Origin: Sphingosinicella sp. CPCC 101087
GTDB taxonomy: Bacteria > Pseudomonadota > Alphaproteobacteria > Sphingomonadales > Sphingomonadaceae
Assembly (NCBI RefSeq): GCF_004151485.1
Contig: NZ_SBFF01000001.1
Span: forward strand, 248,001-312,000
Reading direction: 5' to 3'
Length of the DNA: 64,000 nucleotides
Below the pieces are notes generated by a model. The model was not told the DNA's origin. It did no database searches and worked only from the letters and a program-made list of their open reading frames with translations. Numbering within the stretch: position 1 is the first letter of the stretch; each line of letters opens with the position of its first letter. The position numbers and the translations under genes are program-made. This document shows positions 35,470 through 44,115 of this stretch, one piece after another.

Positions 35470-36089
35470 AGATGGACGAGATCATGCGCCTTGCGCCGGT
35501 CATCCCGGTGCTGATCGTCGAGGACGCCGCTTATTCCCGCCCGATCGCCGAAGCTTTGGTCGCGGGCGGCCTGCGGGTCCTCGAAGTGACCTTGCGCACG
35601 CCCGCCGCGCTCGATGTCATCGCCGAGATGGCGAAGGTCGAGGGAGCGGTGGTCGGCGCCGGCACGGTCCTCGATCCGGAGCAGCTAGAGGCGAGCCTTC
35701 GCGCCGGCGCGCGCTTCGCAGTGTCGCCCGGCCTCACCGAGCGGCTCGTCCGTGCGGCGATCGACGCCCGCATCCCCTACCTTCCCGGCGTCGCCACTGC
35801 AGGCGAGATCATGCGCGGCCTCGACCTCGGCCTCGACCGGTTCAAATTCTTCCCCGCCGAAGCGGCAGGCGGAACCAGCGCGCTCGCCGCCCAGGCCGCG
35901 CCCTTCGCCCATGTCCGATTCTGTCCCACCGGCGGCGTCCGACGTGAGACGATGAAGGACTGGCTAGCGCTCGATTCGGTGCTTTGCGTCGGCGGCAGCT
36001 GGCTGGTGCCCAAAGGTCCGGCCGATCCGGCCAGGATCGAGCAGGCGGCGCGGGACGCGGTGGCGCTCGCCGCGGAAAGATTCGCATAG
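35466..36089 (+). CDS. eda: KDPG/KHG aldolase
   Basis: This 207-residue class I aldolase should split 2-keto-3-deoxy-6-phosphogluconate to pyruvate and glyceraldehyde-3-phosphate. E40 (LEVTLRT) and the Schiff-base lysine K127 (DRFKFFPAE) are in place, as is the phosphate-binding FCPTGGV. It closes both the Entner-Doudoroff and the hexuronate pathways. It overlaps the AKR gene and lies 90 bases before the ManD operon. Confidence 0.9.
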   Translation: MKMDEIMRLAPVIPVLIVEDAAYSRPIAEALVAGGLRVLEVTLRTPAALDVIAEMAKVEGAVVGAGTVLDPEQLEASLRAGARFAVSPGLTERLVRAAIDARIPYLPGVATAGEIMRGLDLGLDRFKFFPAEAAGGTSALAAQAAPFAHVRFCPTGGVRRETMKDWLALDSVLCVGGSWLVPKGPADPARIEQAARDAVALAAERFA

Positions 36090-36128
36090 GCGCAGGAAGT
36101 ACGGCAATGTGAACGCTCCCATACGGGG

Positions 36129-36167
36129 TTGACATTTTCGCTCCCGGGGTCTGCGTTAGCGCTACCA
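36129..36167 (+). promoter_or_regulatory. Promoter with LacI-type operator before ManD operon
   Basis: A consensus -35 box TTGACA (36129-36134) is followed after 17 bases by TGCGTT as a weak -10. The palindromic operator GTTAGCGCTACC (36155-36166) overlaps that -10, so a bound repressor would block RNA polymerase. The site matches those before the GH9 and TonB receptor genes. Confidence 0.65.
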
Positions 36168-36178
36168 GCGCGGGGAGG

Positions 36179-37393
36179 ATGATGCTCGAGATCAAGTCAG
36201 CCAGGGTCGTGGTGACCTGCCCGGGCCGCAACTTCGTGACGCTGAAGATCGAGACGGCCGACGGCCCGACCGGGCTCGGCGACGCGACGCTGAACGGCCG
36301 CGAGCTTGCGGTGGCGAGCTATCTCTCCGATCATGTGATCCCCTGCCTGATCGGCCGGGACGCGCACCGGATCGAGGATATCTGGCAGTATCTGTATCGC
36401 GGCGCTTATTGGCGGCGCGGCCCCGTGACGATGAGCGCGATCGCCGCGGTCGACATGGCCTTGTGGGACATCAAGGGCAAGGCGGCGGGGTTGCCCCTCT
36501 ACCAATTGCTCGGCGGTGCTTCGCGCGAGCGGGTGATGGTCTACGGCCATGCCAACGGTACGACGATCGGCGACACGATCGACCGGGCCCTCGAATATCG
36601 CGACCAGGGCTACAAGGCGATCCGGCTGCAATGCGGCGTTCCGGGCCTTCCCGCCACCTACGGCGTCTCCAAGGACAAATATTTCTACGAGCCCGCCGAT
36701 GCCGATCTCCCGACCGAGACGGTGTGGTCGACCGAAAAATATCTGCGGGTCGTCCCCGAATTGTTCGCTGCCGCGCGCGAGAAGCTGGGCTGGGACGTCC
36801 ACCTGCTCCACGACGTCCATCACCGGCTCACCCCGATCGAGGCGGCGCGGCTGGGCAAGGACCTGGAGCCCTACCGCCCCTTCTGGCTCGAGGATGCGGT
36901 GCCGGCCGACAACCAGGAAAGCTTCCGGCTGATCCGCCAGCATACGACGACTCCGCTCGCCGTCGGCGAGGTGTTCAACAGCATCTGGGACGCGAAGACG
37001 CTCATCCAGGAGCAGCTGATCGACTATATCCGCGCAACGGTCGTCCATGCCGGCGGGATCACCCATCTGCGCCGGATCGCCGCCTTCGCCGACATGCACA
37101 ATGTGCGCACCGGCTGCCACGGCGCCACCGATCTTTCGCCGGTGACGATGGCCGCGGCGCTCCATTTCGACCTGTCGGTGCCCAATTTCGGCATCCAGGA
37201 ATATATGCGTCATACCGACGAAACGGACGCGGTCTTCCCCCACGCCTACCGCTTCGCCGACGGTGCGATGCACCCGGGCGAAGCGCCCGGCCTGGGCGTC
37301 GAGCTCGACGAGGAGCGCGCCGCGCGCCACCCCTACAAGAGGGCCTATCTGCCGGTGAACCGGCTCGAGGACGGGACGATGCACGATTGGTGA
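36179..37393 (+). CDS. manD: D-mannonate dehydratase, enolase superfamily (ManD)
   Basis: This 404-residue enzyme should dehydrate D-mannonate to 2-keto-3-deoxygluconate. It matches ManD from Novosphingobium aromaticivorans in pattern: N-terminal capping domain ([21 protein letters not shown]), the [18 protein letters not shown] hinge, and barrel metal-ligand regions around [17 protein letters not shown] and AVGEVFN. It also has the C-terminal HGATDLSP segment. Two ATGs (36179, 36182) are close to the GGGGAGG ribosome site; 36182 gives slightly better spacing. It is the first gene behind the operator-controlled promoter. Confidence 0.9.
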   Translation: MMLEIKSARVVVTCPGRNFVTLKIETADGPTGLGDATLNGRELAVASYLSDHVIPCLIGRDAHRIEDIWQYLYRGAYWRRGPVTMSAIAAVDMALWDIKGKAAGLPLYQLLGGASRERVMVYGHANGTTIGDTIDRALEYRDQGYKAIRLQCGVPGLPATYGVSKDKYFYEPADADLPTETVWSTEKYLRVVPELFAAAREKLGWDVHLLHDVHHRLTPIEAARLGKDLEPYRPFWLEDAVPADNQESFRLIRQHTTTPLAVGEVFNSIWDAKTLIQEQLIDYIRATVVHAGGITHLRRIAAFADMHNVRTGCHGATDLSPVTMAAALHFDLSVPNFGIQEYMRHTDETDAVFPHAYRFADGAMHPGEAPGLGVELDEERAARHPYKRAYLPVNRLEDGTMHDW

Positions 37394-37397
37394 CACC

Positions 37398-38729
37398 ATG
37401 ACCGACACGGCCGCGGCAAGCGATGCGGGGGCGGGCGGCCGGATCGGGCGCTATCGCTGGGGCATCTGCGCCCTGCTCTTCTTCGCCATCACGATCAACT
37501 ATGTCGACCGCCAGATCGTCGGCGTGCTCAAGCCCTTGCTCGAGGAGGAGTTCGGCTGGAGCGAGAACGATTATGCCAATATCGTCGTCGCCTTCCAGAC
37601 CGCTTACGCGATCGGACTGCTGCTCGTCGGCCGCCTGATCGACGCGCTCGGCACGCGCTGGGGGATGACCCTTGCCATCGGCCTGTGGAGCGTGGCGGCC
37701 GCCGCCCATGCCGGGGCGAGCTCGGTCTTCCATTTCGTCGCGGCGCGCTTCGCTCTGGGTCTTGGTGAGGCGGGCGGCTTTCCCGGGGCCATCAAGGCCG
37801 TCTCGGAATGGTTCCCCAAGCGCGAGCGCGCCTTCGCCACCGGCCTGTTCAACGCCGGCGCCAATGTCGGAGCGCTGGTCACGCCGATCCTGGTGCCGCT
37901 GCTGGTGCTCGCCTGGGGTTGGCGGGCGGCCTTCCTGATCACCGGGGCAAGCGGCCTCGTCCTGCTCGCTTTCTGGATCATCGTCTATCGCCTTCCGCGC
38001 GAGCACAAGCGCATCGGCGCCGCCGAGCTGGCCTATATCGAGAGCGATCCGGCCGACCCGCCGGGGCGTGTGAGCTGGACGGTCGCGCTCAAGAGCCGCC
38101 AGGCCTGGGCGTTCATCATCGGCAAGTTCCTGACCGATCCGGTCTGGTGGCTGTTCCTGTTCTGGCTCCCAGACTTCTTCGCCCGCACCCACGGCCTCAC
38201 CTTGCTGCCGCAAGGTGGCGGGATCTTCGTCACCTTCGGGCCGGCGCTCGTCGCGGTCTACCTGCTCGCCGATGTCGGAAGCATCGGCGGCGGCTGGCTC
38301 TCGTCGCGGCTGATCAAGCGCGGCTGGTCGGTCAATGCCGGGCGCAAGACAGCCATGCTGGTCTGCGCCTTGTGCGTGACCCCGGTCTCGGTCGCCGCCT
38401 TCGTCGACAGCCTGCCGATCGCGGTCGCGATCATCGGGCTGGCCGCCGCCGCCCATCAGGGCTGGTCGGCCAATCTGTTCACCCTGACTTCCGACCTCTT
38501 CCCGCGCCGCGCGGTGGCGACGGTGGTCGGGCTGGGCGGCTTCGCGGGCGCGGTCGGCGGCATGTTCATCGCCAAGTTCGCCGGATGGACGCTCGAAGCG
38601 ACCGGAAGCTACATCCCGTTGCTGCTGTTCGCAGGCGTCACCTATCTGGTCGCGCTCGGACTCATTCACCTGCTGGTGCCGCGGCTCGAGCCCGCGACGC
38701 TTCCGGCCGAAACGGGACTGCAATCGTGA
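37398..38729 (+). CDS. exuT: Hexuronate MFS transporter (ExuT-like)
   Basis: This 443-residue, 12-helix carrier belongs to the anion:cation symporter family. It shows the early motif NYVDRQIVGVLKPLL and the signature GLGEAGGFPGAIKAVSEWFPKRERAFATGLFNAG, both characteristic of ExuT/galactonate-type permeases. It would bring D-glucuronate or D-galacturonate across the inner membrane by proton symport. It lies 4 bases after manD and overlaps uxaC, giving strong context for hexuronate as substrate. Confidence 0.87.
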   Translation: MTDTAAASDAGAGGRIGRYRWGICALLFFAITINYVDRQIVGVLKPLLEEEFGWSENDYANIVVAFQTAYAIGLLLVGRLIDALGTRWGMTLAIGLWSVAAAAHAGASSVFHFVAARFALGLGEAGGFPGAIKAVSEWFPKRERAFATGLFNAGANVGALVTPILVPLLVLAWGWRAAFLITGASGLVLLAFWIIVYRLPREHKRIGAAELAYIESDPADPPGRVSWTVALKSRQAWAFIIGKFLTDPVWWLFLFWLPDFFARTHGLTLLPQGGGIFVTFGPALVAVYLLADVGSIGGGWLSSRLIKRGWSVNAGRKTAMLVCALCVTPVSVAAFVDSLPIAVAIIGLAAAAHQGWSANLFTLTSDLFPRRAVATVVGLGGFAGAVGGMFIAKFAGWTLEATGSYIPLLLFAGVTYLVALGLIHLLVPRLEPATLPAETGLQS

Positions 38730-40138
38730 CCAGGCTCTTCCTCCACCCCGACCGGCTGTTCCCCGCCACGCCTGCGATCCGCGACATCGCACGGGCCCTC
38801 TACGCCGAGGTGAAGGATCTGCCGATCATCAGCCCGCACGGCCATACCGATCCGTCCTGGTTCGCATTCGACGCGCCGTTCGCCAATCCGTCCGAGCTGC
38901 TGATCGTCCCCGACCATTACGTCTTCCGCATGCTCTACAGCCAGGGGATCGCGCTCGAGGATCTCGGCATCCCCCGCTGCGACGGCGGCCCGGTGGAGAA
39001 TGATCCGCGCGCGATCTGGCGGCGCTTCGCCCAGCATTATCACCTCTTTCGCGGCACGCCGTCGCGGCTATGGCTCGACTGGGTGTTCGCCGAGATTTTC
39101 GGTCTGGACGTTCGCCTGGCGGCCGACAGCGCCGATCACTATTACGAGACGATCGACGCGGCGCTGAAAAGGCCGGATTTCCGGCCTCGGGCCCTGTTCG
39201 AGCGGTTCAACATCGAACTGATCGCCACGACCGAGAGCCCGCTCGACCCACTCGACCATCACCGGGCGATCCGTGAATCGGGATGGCAGGGCCGGGTGGT
39301 CACCGCCTACCGCCCCGATGCGGTGGTGGATCCCGAATTCCCCGCTTTTGGCGAGAATGTCCGGCAGTTCGGCGCGCTCACCAGCGAGGATGTCGGGCAC
39401 TATGCCGGCTATTTGCGCGCCCACGAAAAGCGCCGCGCCTTCTTCCGCGAGGCGGGCGCCACCTCGACCGATCACGGCCATCCGACCGCCTTCACCGCCG
39501 ATCTGCCCCGGCCGCAAGCGGAGGCGCTCTACGAACGCATCCTCGCCGGCGGCGCCTCGGCGGCCGACGCCGAGCTGTTCCGCGGGCAGATGCTGACCGA
39601 GATGGCGCGGATGAGCCTGGACGACGGGATGGTGATGCAGATCCATCCGGGCGCCTATCGCAACCACAATGCGCCTCTGTTCGAGCGGTTCGGACGCGAC
39701 AAGGGCGCCGACATTCCGGTGGCGACCGAATATGTCCGGTCCCTCAAGCCCTTGCTCGACCGCTTCGGGTCGGAGCCCGGCCTCACCATCATCCTCTTCA
39801 CGCTCGACGAGACCAGCTATGCGCGCGAGCTGGCGCCGCTCGCCGGCCATTATCCCGCCTTGCGGCTCGGCCCGCCCTGGTGGTTCCACGACAGCCCGGA
39901 AGGGATGCGCCGCTTCCGCGAGCAGGCGACCGAGACGGCCGGTTTCTACAATACGGTCGGGTTCAACGACGACACCCGCGCCTTTCTGTCGATCCCGGCC
40001 CGACACGACGTGGCGCGGCGGATGGACTGCGCCTTCCTCGCCCGTCTGGTCGCCGAGCACCGGATCGAGGAGGACGAGGCACACGAAGTCGCCCGGGCGC
40101 TCGCCTACGACCTCGCGAAGGCCGCCTACAAACTGTGA
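38726..40138 (+). CDS. uxaC: Glucuronate isomerase
   Basis: This 470-residue amidohydrolase-fold enzyme should convert D-glucuronate to D-fructuronate (and galacturonate to tagaturonate). It has the N-terminal SPHGHTDP with metal-binding H38 and H40, the insertion domain typical of UxaC, and C-terminal conserved segments PPWWFHDSPEGM and GFNDDTRAFLSIPARHD. The GTG start (38726) overlaps the permease stop in GTGA. Confidence 0.93.
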   Translation: MTRLFLHPDRLFPATPAIRDIARALYAEVKDLPIISPHGHTDPSWFAFDAPFANPSELLIVPDHYVFRMLYSQGIALEDLGIPRCDGGPVENDPRAIWRRFAQHYHLFRGTPSRLWLDWVFAEIFGLDVRLAADSADHYYETIDAALKRPDFRPRALFERFNIELIATTESPLDPLDHHRAIRESGWQGRVVTAYRPDAVVDPEFPAFGENVRQFGALTSEDVGHYAGYLRAHEKRRAFFREAGATSTDHGHPTAFTADLPRPQAEALYERILAGGASAADAELFRGQMLTEMARMSLDDGMVMQIHPGAYRNHNAPLFERFGRDKGADIPVATEYVRSLKPLLDRFGSEPGLTIILFTLDETSYARELAPLAGHYPALRLGPPWWFHDSPEGMRRFREQATETAGFYNTVGFNDDTRAFLSIPARHDVARRMDCAFLARLVAEHRIEEDEAHEVARALAYDLAKAAYKL

Positions 40139-41559
40139 TCCCGCGCCTGTCCGAAGCGACTTTGGATAGCCTGCCGGCGGATGTCGTCCGCTTCGGCTAT
40201 GATCGCCGCCGCACCCAGGCCGGTGTCGTCCATCTCGGCATCGGCGCCTTCCACCGCGCCCACCAGGCGGCGATATTCGATTCCCTGCTCGAAGGCGATC
40301 CGCGCTGGGCGGTGCGCGGCGCATCGCTGCGCTCGCCAGGCGTTCGCGACCAGATGATGCCTCAGGACGGCCTCTATGCGCTGGTCGTTCGCGAAGGGGA
40401 TGCGGAACAGGTGCGAGTGATCGGTGCCGTCCGCGACGTCCTCGTCGCACCGGAGGATCCCGCCGCGCTCGTCGAGGTGCTGGCAGCGCCGGAGACGCGG
40501 ATCGTCACGCTGACGGTCACCGAGAAAGGCTATCGGCCCGACCCGGGCGAGACCGGCCTCGCCGCGCCTCGGACGGCCGCCGGCTTCATCGCCGCCGGTC
40601 TCGCGCGGCGGCGTGAACGAGGCCTCGCGCCCTTCGCCGCTTTGTCCTGCGACAACCTGCCCGACAATGGCGCCCATCTGCGCGCCGCCGTGCTGGCGGC
40701 GGCGGAGCGCGACGATCCGGCCTTGCGCGACTGGATCGCCGACCGCGTCGCCTTCCCCAAGACGATGGTGGACCGCATCGTCCCCGCCACGGACCCAGCC
40801 GACGTGGACGCGCTCGCGCGGCGGATCGGCCTTGTCGACGAGGCCATGGTCAAGGCCGAGCCCTTCCTCCAGTGGGTGATCGAGGATTTCCCCGGCGAGA
40901 GGCCGGACTTCGAATCGGCGGGGGTCCAGATGACGGCCGACGTGGCGCCGTGGGAGGATGCCAAGCTGCGGCTGCTCAATGGCGCGCACTCCGCCATCGC
41001 CTATCTCGGCGGTCTCGCCGGCATCAGCTTCGTCGATGATTTCGTCGCCGACCCGGCCGGACGCGCCTATGTCGAGGCCTTGTGGGACGAGGCCCAGGAG
41101 ACGCTGAGCCCGCCGCCCGGCCTCGACCCCCTCGCCTACCGCGCGGCGCTGATGCGCCGATTTGCCAATGCGGCCCTCCAGCACCGGACCCGTCAGATCG
41201 CGATGGACGGATCGCAGAAGCTGCCGCAGCGGCTCCTGGCGCCGATCGCCGAGCGATTGAAGCGCGGCCTGCCGGTCGAAGCGCTCGCCCTCGCCGTCGC
41301 CGGCTGGATCCGCTGGCAAAGCGGGCGCACCGACGAGGGCGAGGCTTTCACGGTCGACGATCCGCTGGCCGGCGAGACGACGAAGCTGCTCGCGCCGCAT
41401 GGCGACCCCGCGGCGCAGGTTCGCGCGATCCTCACGCTCGAGATTTTCCCGCCGGCGTTGCGGGAAAATTCCCGCTTCGTCGACGTCGTGACGAGACAGC
41501 TGACGCGGCTGGCAAAATCGGGCGCCCGACAGGCCATCCTCCAGTTCGCACGGGACTGA
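40135..41559 (+). CDS. uxuB: Fructuronate reductase (mannitol dehydrogenase family)
   Basis: This 474-residue NAD-dependent polyol dehydrogenase should reduce D-fructuronate to D-mannonate. The Rossmann opening VVHLGIGAFHRAHQA, the SCDNLPDNG motif and the catalytic KLRLLNGAHS (Lys and His) are all present. GTG 40135 overlaps the uxaC stop. With UxaC and ManD it completes glucuronate to KDG. UxuB and UxaB are hard to separate by eye, but ManD as partner favours UxuB. Confidence 0.9.
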   Translation: MIPRLSEATLDSLPADVVRFGYDRRRTQAGVVHLGIGAFHRAHQAAIFDSLLEGDPRWAVRGASLRSPGVRDQMMPQDGLYALVVREGDAEQVRVIGAVRDVLVAPEDPAALVEVLAAPETRIVTLTVTEKGYRPDPGETGLAAPRTAAGFIAAGLARRRERGLAPFAALSCDNLPDNGAHLRAAVLAAAERDDPALRDWIADRVAFPKTMVDRIVPATDPADVDALARRIGLVDEAMVKAEPFLQWVIEDFPGERPDFESAGVQMTADVAPWEDAKLRLLNGAHSAIAYLGGLAGISFVDDFVADPAGRAYVEALWDEAQETLSPPPGLDPLAYRAALMRRFANAALQHRTRQIAMDGSQKLPQRLLAPIAERLKRGLPVEALALAVAGWIRWQSGRTDEGEAFTVDDPLAGETTKLLAPHGDPAAQVRAILTLEIFPPALRENSRFVDVVTRQLTRLAKSGARQAILQFARD

Positions 41560-41659
41560 AGAAGGAACTGCCTCCGCGTTCGCGGGCCTTGGGCGAGCGC
41601 TTCGGTATCCCGGGCAGCAGGCAAACCGACTTTTAAGTAGTCCGGTCTATGCCGCCGCC

Positions 41660-43660
41660 ATGCAGGTCGAGATCGCTTCCGTGCCGCCAGCGGCGAAGTC
41701 CCAATACTCGTGGGACTTGGCGGGGCGGCTCGTGCTGCCGGCGGTGATCGTCGCCACCCTGATGTTCGAGCTTGCGTTGGCGGAGCGCAAATATGCCCTG
41801 TTCGGCGGCGGCTTCGGCCAGTCTCAGACGCTCGACGCGCCGCTGGAGATCCTGGCCTTTTTCGGCGCCCTGCTCGCCTGCCACGCCCTGCTCTTCTACC
41901 TGATCTATCGGCTGATCCGCCGGCTGCACGGCCGGCGGGCGCAAAGCCCGCTCTTCCAGTTCAACTTCGCCTGTTTCGCCGGGCTCGGCGCGATCGGGCT
42001 CATCGTCGCCAAATATCAGGCACTCGCCTATTTCAGCGACGCGATGAGCTTCCAGATCGTCCGCAACCTTGGCGGCGGAAGCCTCGCCGATGCGTTGCTC
42101 TACAGCCTGAGCGAGGCGGGACTCGTGCTCATCGCAACAGCCGGCTTCGTCGTCTGCTACGTCACTGCGCTGATGCTGGTGCGACGGCGCTGGCGCGATG
42201 CACCGCCGCTGCCCGACAGGGTGCGGCTGAGCGGTCGGCAACTGCTCCTGGCGCTCGCCGGTGCGCCGCTGCTCCTGTTTGCGGCCAACCAGGCCGAAGA
42301 CGCGCGGCCTGCGCTCGCCCGTTTCACCGCCGTCTCCGCTTTCGCCATGCCGCTCCACTTCCTGACCGATTTCGACCGCGACGGATGGAGCTTCTACTCC
42401 TTTCCGCTCGATCGACAGCCTTTCGACGGCAGTCGCCACCCTTATGCGCTCGACGTGCCGAACAACGGAATCGACGAGGATGGCTATGGCGGGGATCTGG
42501 GCTTTGCCGCGGCGCCGATCGAAATCGCACCCGCGGCGATCCCGGGGCGTAAGCGCCACGTGATCCTGATCGTGCTCGAAAGCACCCGCGCCGATGCGAT
42601 CGGCATGCGAGTGAGTGGCCGTCCGGTTACACCCGTGCTCGAGGCGCTGGCGGCGCAAGGGAGCGCCGCCGAGGAGGCATACAGCCATGTCGGCTTCACC
42701 ACCCAGTCGCTGCAGAGCCTCTTCACCGGCCGGCTTGCGCCCGCCGACGACCGTCAGTCGTTGGTGCGCGATTTCCTCGCCAATGGCTATCGGGTCGGAA
42801 TCTTCTCCGGCCAGTCGGAGGATTTCGGCGGGATCGCCGCGACAACGGGCATGCGTCGCGGCGAGATCTTCGTCGACGCCAATACGCTTCGCGAAGAGCG
42901 AGTCTTCAGCTTCGCCGCGGAAGGGTCGCTCCATGTCGACGGCAAGGTCCTGCTGCGCGAGTTCGACCGGCGGCTCGGGCGGCGCGAGGCGTGGGATCGC
43001 CCGACCTTCCTCTACTTCAATTTCCAGTCGGCCCACTTCCCCTACGCCTTTCCCGGAATGGACCGGATACTGCCGGGAGAGCCGATTCCGCGCGCCAGGA
43101 TCGGCGCCGACAATCGCGACTGGGTGGCGCGAACTTATTGGAATGCGGTCGCCTATAACGACCGCCTGATCGGCGCGCTGCTGGCAAGACTGGAGCGGCT
43201 GGGCATCCGCGACGACAGCCTGGTCGTCGTAACCGCGGACCATGGCGAGTCCCTGTTCGACGACGGTTTCCTCGGCCACGGCCACGCGCTCAACGCCCAG
43301 CAGACCCGCATTCCCTTCATCCTCAGCGATCCCGAGGTGCCGATTTCCGGCCCCGTCGGGCTTGCGGACATGCGCGCCATCATCCTTCGCGCCGCGGGAG
43401 CGCAGGTTGCCGGCGGAACGATGGACGGCGGCGTATTCCAGTATCTCGGCGAACTCGACCGGCCCGGAACGATCGGCCGGGTCGGGCGCCGCGGCGCGTG
43501 GATCAGGTTCGACCTGTTCCGCGAGGCAGTTTGGACCAGCGAGACGCAGCGCTGGGTGTCTTACAACAAGCTGACTGGCGCACAGAAAGCCGAAGCCGAC
43601 GCGCTCATCGACGAATGGGCAAAGCAGCGATGGATGAGCCGATTGGAGGCAGCGCGCTAG
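41660..43660 (+). CDS. LTA-synthase/sulfatase-like membrane phosphotransferase
   Basis: This 666-residue alkaline-phosphatase-superfamily protein has about five N-terminal membrane helices (about 24-44, 62-84, 105-125, 150-172, 190-210) and a periplasmic catalytic domain from about residue 290. E307 (IVLESTRAD), T347/T348 (HVGFTTQSLQ) and D527-H528 (TADHGES) have the spacing of the metal and nucleophile residues of lipoteichoic acid synthases. In Gram-negatives such proteins transfer glycerol-phosphate or phosphoethanolamine to envelope glycans. Between membrane and enzyme parts lies an Asp/Asn/Gly loop (267-280, PNNGIDEDGYGGD), like calcium loops of secreted proteases. It lies 100 bases after uxuB, probably a separate unit. 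Confidence 0.8.
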   Translation: MQVEIASVPPAAKSQYSWDLAGRLVLPAVIVATLMFELALAERKYALFGGGFGQSQTLDAPLEILAFFGALLACHALLFYLIYRLIRRLHGRRAQSPLFQFNFACFAGLGAIGLIVAKYQALAYFSDAMSFQIVRNLGGGSLADALLYSLSEAGLVLIATAGFVVCYVTALMLVRRRWRDAPPLPDRVRLSGRQLLLALAGAPLLLFAANQAEDARPALARFTAVSAFAMPLHFLTDFDRDGWSFYSFPLDRQPFDGSRHPYALDVPNNGIDEDGYGGDLGFAAAPIEIAPAAIPGRKRHVILIVLESTRADAIGMRVSGRPVTPVLEALAAQGSAAEEAYSHVGFTTQSLQSLFTGRLAPADDRQSLVRDFLANGYRVGIFSGQSEDFGGIAATTGMRRGEIFVDANTLREERVFSFAAEGSLHVDGKVLLREFDRRLGRREAWDRPTFLYFNFQSAHFPYAFPGMDRILPGEPIPRARIGADNRDWVARTYWNAVAYNDRLIGALLARLERLGIRDDSLVVVTADHGESLFDDGFLGHGHALNAQQTRIPFILSDPEVPISGPVGLADMRAIILRAAGAQVAGGTMDGGVFQYLGELDRPGTIGRVGRRGAWIRFDLFREAVWTSETQRWVSYNKLTGAQKAEADALIDEWAKQRWMSRLEAAR

Positions 43661-43782
43661 GATTGTGTGCGCCTGCCCCCCTCATCACCCTTCGTCGAAT
43701 GTGGTTCCTCGGATAGCCAGCCATCCGCCCGTCGCCTGCCTCTGTTCAGGCCGGCAAGGGGCGGATGGCTCGCCGCTGGCAA

Positions 43783-43986
43783 TCAACCGCCGGTGTCGGG
43801 GGCCGGCGTATCGATCGAGACGTCGGCGTCGATCTTCTCCGTGCCGCCGCCGCCGATCAGACCCTGTCCGAACACAAGGAACAGAACGACCAGCAGGGCG
43901 ATGAGCAGCACGACCGCAAGGATCGTTCCGCCACCTCCGCCGCCACTATCGGTGGTGACGATCGTCTCTCTTTCACGCTCTGCCAT
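43783..43986 (-). CDS. Small Gly-rich single-pass membrane protein
   Basis: This 67-residue protein starts at ATG 43986 with AAGGAG 7 bases upstream. A charged N-terminus (MAERERETIVTTD) is followed by six glycines, one transmembrane helix (about 21-40, ILAVVLLIALLVVLFLVFG), a second Gly cluster and an acidic tail. Similar orphan proteins occur in sphingomonads. The sequence upstream contains a match to the EcfG stress promoter, so it is probably induced by general stress. Function unknown. Confidence 0.75.
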   Translation of the reverse strand: MAERERETIVTTDSGGGGGGTILAVVLLIALLVVLFLVFGQGLIGGGGTEKIDADVSIDTPAPDTGG

Positions 43987-44015
43987 AGCAAACTCCTTGG
44001 CTGACTGGTTGGCCC

Positions 44016-44040
44016 AACGCCCTCCTGGTGCGGCTGTTCC
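44016..44040 (-). promoter_or_regulatory. Candidate EcfG (general stress sigma) promoter
   Basis: Read on the minus strand, GGAAC (44040-44036), 16 bases, then CGTT (44019-44016) matches the alphaproteobacterial EcfG consensus exactly. It ends 30 bases before the ATG of the small membrane protein, the expected distance for a short leader with its AAGGAG site. Confidence 0.65.
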
Positions 44041-44115
44041 TTGCGCGCGCGGGTTGCAGCCGCGCGCGGCGTCCCGCATGGAGACGGTTAGATCGTCTCG
44101 GGAGCAGAGATTCGG

